DNA of 15,824 nt from an uncultured bacterium (GTDB lineage Bacteria; Bacillota; Clostridia; Lachnospirales; Lachnospiraceae), in the NCBI GenBank assembly GCA_905215405.1, contig CAJMQE010000084.1, positions 1 through 15,824 of the forward strand, written 5' to 3'. The stretch's first letter is position 1; every line of letters starts with the position of its first letter. Shown piece by piece: positions 14,064 through 15,824 of this stretch. The notes beneath the pieces are model-generated. The model searched no databases and was not told the origin of the DNA. It was given only the letters and a program-made list of their open reading frames with translations. The position numbers and the translations under genes are program-made.

Positions 14064-14128
14064 ATAGCCATGAATTTGAAACAATTGCGTTAACCACAAA
14101 TGATAAAGTTGTCGAATATAGCATTTGA
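14049..14128. repeat. Duplicated 3' end of bioY (15-bp direct repeat)
   Basis: GAATATAGCATTTGA, which includes the bioY stop codon, occurs at 14049-14063 and again exactly at 14114-14128, 65 bp downstream, with partly similar flanks (GTCGTAGAA and GTTGTC). It looks like a local duplication of the gene end. Confidence 0.8.
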
Positions 14129-14196
14129 CAGAGTTGAAATGGGATATGAGAGCTTTATAACTTTATAATAGAAAACTGTTAGTTGGATATAAAAAT

Positions 14197-14236
14197 AACG
14201 GATTCTGGGCACTTCAGGCACCAGAATCCGTTTTGT
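14197..14236. terminator. Bidirectional terminator between bioY and the epimerase gene
   Basis: AACGGATTCTGG (14197-14208) pairs perfectly with CCAGAATCCGTT (14221-14232), followed by TTGTTAT and preceded by an A-run. It serves bioBY on the plus strand and the epimerase gene on the minus strand. Confidence 0.9.
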
Positions 14237-14249
14237 TATGTGGAAACTG

Positions 14250-15167
14250 TTATGCAATTGTGATTGTATAATTCTTTGCAAAGATTTTTCCGGCTTCAAG
14301 TGTATTGCCCCATTCACGGTCGGCAAGAGTACCTGAGAAACTTTCACGGTCACAACGACCGAACCATGGTTCGATACAAAGAAATGGAACATTGGCATGC
14401 ACAGGGGACCATACTCCAAATACAGGAGTATCAAATGCAACAGTAACAAAGGCATTTCCATCGTTATTGAGAATAGAGACCTGATCAGCCTGATGATTTT
14501 CAACAACAAGTGCGTCCTGATCAAAAAGATCTGCTGTAAAAAGTGCATGCCCACTGTTGTCCAGAGGAAGTTTATGCTGTCCGTCCATCAGAAGACCATC
14601 GTCACTTAACAGACCATAGGAAACCTGTGATACAGGTGTGCCATTTTTGTAAAATTGCAGTTTGCAACCGGCAAGACTTGCATGTCCATCAATGGAATTG
14701 CAGTCTGCTGGCGCGGCAAAGGCAGGATGTGCGCCAAGGGAAAAGTAAATGGTCTGTTTATCCGTATTCGTTACTTTCCAAAGTACATGCACGGTGGAGC
14801 CTTCTACCTGAAAACCACATTCTAATTGAAAATGGAATGGGTATTTCCGAAGGGTATCAGCATTATCAGTCATAGAAAACCAAATTTCTGAATCTGTCTT
14901 TGAAACCAGTTCAAACTCGGTATCCCTGGCAAATCCATGTTGTCCCATCTGGTAGGTAGTGCCATTGTAAATGCTCTCGTTATTCTTATATTTTCCAATC
15001 AGAGGGAAGAGCACTGGAGAATGTCTCTTCCAGAATTTTGGATTACCATCCCATATGTACTCACGTCCGTCTGCATTTCTCTTAATTGACACCAGCTCTG
15101 CACCCTTTGTGGAAATGGTAGCAGTGATGACCTCATTTGCAATTGTATATTCTGTATATTCACTCAT
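14250..15167 (-). CDS. Aldose 1-epimerase family protein (LacX/GalM-like)
   Basis: Cytosolic galactose-mutarotase-fold enzyme of 305 aa, predicted to interconvert alpha and beta anomers of a sugar or sugar phosphate; the substrate is uncertain. Family residues are QHGFARD with H77 and R81, LGAHPAF with the catalytic H147, and CIEPWFGR with the catalytic base E266. The length and these motifs match the LacX/YeaD-like 'aldose 1-epimerase family' better than classical GalM of about 340 aa. The start MSEYTEYTI at 15167 has a GAGAGG ribosome binding site 7 nt upstream on the minus strand; an upstream in-frame extension to 15236 lacks one and overlaps the predicted transcription start. Monocistronic; divergent from tRNA-Leu. 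Confidence 0.9.
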   Translation of the reverse strand: MSEYTEYTIANEVITATISTKGAELVSIKRNADGREYIWDGNPKFWKRHSPVLFPLIGKYKNNESIYNGTTYQMGQHGFARDTEFELVSKTDSEIWFSMTDNADTLRKYPFHFQLECGFQVEGSTVHVLWKVTNTDKQTIYFSLGAHPAFAAPADCNSIDGHASLAGCKLQFYKNGTPVSQVSYGLLSDDGLLMDGQHKLPLDNSGHALFTADLFDQDALVVENHQADQVSILNNDGNAFVTVAFDTPVFGVWSPVHANVPFLCIEPWFGRCDRESFSGTLADREWGNTLEAGKIFAKNYTITIA

Positions 15168-15240
15168 ATTAGTACCTCTCTTATTGTCTATCATAAAAGT
15201 TATCTGCATGCATTCTGCCATCTGACCAAAATGCATCCCT

Positions 15241-15268
15241 ATTATATCATATATTGATGTTGTGCAAA
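15241..15268 (-). promoter_or_regulatory. Promoter of the epimerase gene (minus strand)
   Basis: On the minus strand, TTTGCA (15268-15263), a 16-bp spacer and an extended -10, TGATATAAT, with TATAAT at 15246-15241. It lies just upstream of, and back to back with, the tRNA-Leu promoter. Confidence 0.65.
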
Positions 15269-15277
15269 GGTTTTTTA

Positions 15278-15306
15278 TTGACTTTTTGATGTCTGTCTGA
15301 TAAGAT
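15278..15306 (+). promoter_or_regulatory. Promoter of tRNA-Leu
   Basis: TTGACT at 15278-15283 and TAAGAT at 15301-15306 with a 17-bp spacer, about 20 nt before the mature tRNA. Confidence 0.65.
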
Positions 15307-15326
15307 TATAGCTATGTCAGATATTA

Positions 15327-15406
15327 GCGGATGTGGCGGAACTGGCAGACGCGCTAGACTTAGGATCTAGTTCTTAGGAGTGCAGGTTCGATTCCTGTCA
15401 TCCGCA
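15327..15406 (+). tRNA. tRNA-Leu (anticodon TAG)
   Basis: Acceptor arms GCGGATG and CATCCGC pair. The anticodon stem CTAGA/TCTAG closes loop CTTAGGA with anticodon TAG, reading CTA/CTG. A class II variable region (about 12 nt, rather short) and the T arm GGTTCGATTCC follow. The discriminator is A. CCA is not encoded. Confidence 0.95.
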
Positions 15407-15410
15407 TGAA

Positions 15411-15439
15411 GAGGTTACCAATAGGTAACCTCATTTTTT
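15411..15439 (+). terminator. Terminator of tRNA-Leu
   Basis: GAGGTTACC and GGTAACCTC form a perfect 9-bp stem with a 4-nt loop, then A and T6. It starts 5 nt after the tRNA. Confidence 0.95.
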
Positions 15440-15750
15440 ACCCTTTTGGGTTAGGAAGTCCTTCCTTGTAATTCTTTACCTTCATGGATTTGAAAGAATT
15501 TTAAGGGGGGATTTTTGTAATTATTATAAAGTCGTAAAATCCTGAAAGTGGCTTAAAATGGGGAATGATTATCTATTTGAGTTGGGCACCTTGTGGGCAC
15601 CTGAGGTGTCAAAGTATATAATTGTTATCAATGTCAGATTATGTAGAACAATATCGATGAAAACAAATTTCTGTAGAATAAATAGAGAACTATAATATAT
15701 GTCAAATATATTTTTTAAACTATGAAAAATAGCAGAAAGAGGGGGAGAAC
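15440..15750. other. Gene-poor AT-rich region after tRNA-Leu
   Basis: No credible gene. Visible features: small inverted repeats (ACCC/GGGT and GGAAG/CTTCC near 15440-15475; GGATTTT 15509-15515 with AAAATCC 15536-15542); two direct copies of TGGGCACC 11 bp apart (15583-15590 and 15594-15601), the second running into palindrome CACCTGAGGTG at 15598-15608; and TATAAT at 15691-15696 without a good -35. The layout resembles the edge of an element integrated near a tRNA gene, but no tRNA 3'-end duplication or integrase lies within the window. Confidence 0.4.
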
Positions 15751-15795
15751 ATGCCAAATTATATTATTAACTCAAACTTCGCACATAGATTTTGA
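15751..15795 (+). CDS. Possible 14-residue leader peptide
   Basis: ATG at 15751 is preceded by AGAGGGGGAG, one of the strongest Shine-Dalgarno sequences in the window, with a short spacer. The reading frame encodes MPNYIINSNFAHRF and stops at 15793-15795. A TATAAT lies about 55 nt upstream. The stop overlaps a small inverted repeat (CATAG at 15784-15788, CTATG at 15796-15800). The layout fits a translated leader or attenuator for a gene beyond the window edge. No homologue can be asserted. Confidence 0.4.
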   Translation: MPNYIINSNFAHRF

Positions 15796-15824
15796 CTATG
15801 CACCTTGAAAATTCAATATCTGGC

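Noticed and set aside
15569..15757. 62-residue minus-strand ORF at the right end
   Set aside because: It runs through AT-rich DNA and the TGGGCACC repeats, opposite the promoter-like and leader-peptide signals; no motif is visible.

Overview
The window looks like chromosomal DNA of a low-to-mid GC clostridial Firmicute, most likely a gut Lachnospiraceae. The reasons are strong GGAGG/AGAGG ribosome binding sites, TTGACA-17-TATAAT promoters, the DUF4317 family protein, the clostridial-type aroA, the bioB-bioY pair, and DNA motifs matching the Firmicute Rex and BirA operators. The genus cannot be fixed from the sequence alone.

Layout. Positions 1-404 hold a 14-bp tandem array and degenerate repeats. 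Then come rdgB and a YfcE/YsnB-type phosphoesterase (housekeeping pair), an AT-rich gap with a near-perfect promoter, and a six-gene tRNA operon (Pro-Gly-Arg-His-Gln-Lys) closed by a terminator. Next are aroA (EPSP synthase), a CgeB-like glycosyltransferase and a stand-alone PAS protein. A DUF4317 gene lies convergent to the PAS gene, with a long hairpin between them. A secreted N-acetylmuramoyl-L-alanine amidase with six C-terminal repeats follows, then tpiA with a long structured leader and a Rex-like operator, a YczE/DUF6198 membrane protein, and the bioB-bioY operon under a BirA-type operator. A LacX/GalM-like aldose epimerase (minus strand) is divergent from a tRNA-Leu. The right end (15440-15824) is AT-rich, has no large gene, and carries small repeats and a 14-codon ORF with a very strong ribosome binding site; it may be the edge of an inserted element.

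Most genes are monocistronic housekeeping or peripheral metabolic genes. The clear co-transcribed units are rdgB-yfcE, the six tRNAs and bioB-bioY (overlapping stop/start). BioB with BioY and no other bio gene nearby suggests biotin or dethiobiotin scavenging.

The most unusual aspect is between the genes. Five short tandem arrays with five different periods (14, 10, 15, 9 and 25 bp) sit in five separate intergenic gaps, one of them apparently forming most of the bioBY leader. The strongest candidate for an undescribed functional element is the roughly 270-nt leader of tpiA. It contains a possible H-type pseudoknot, several strong hairpins and a 7-nt long-range complementarity, and lies just downstream of a Rex-like operator.
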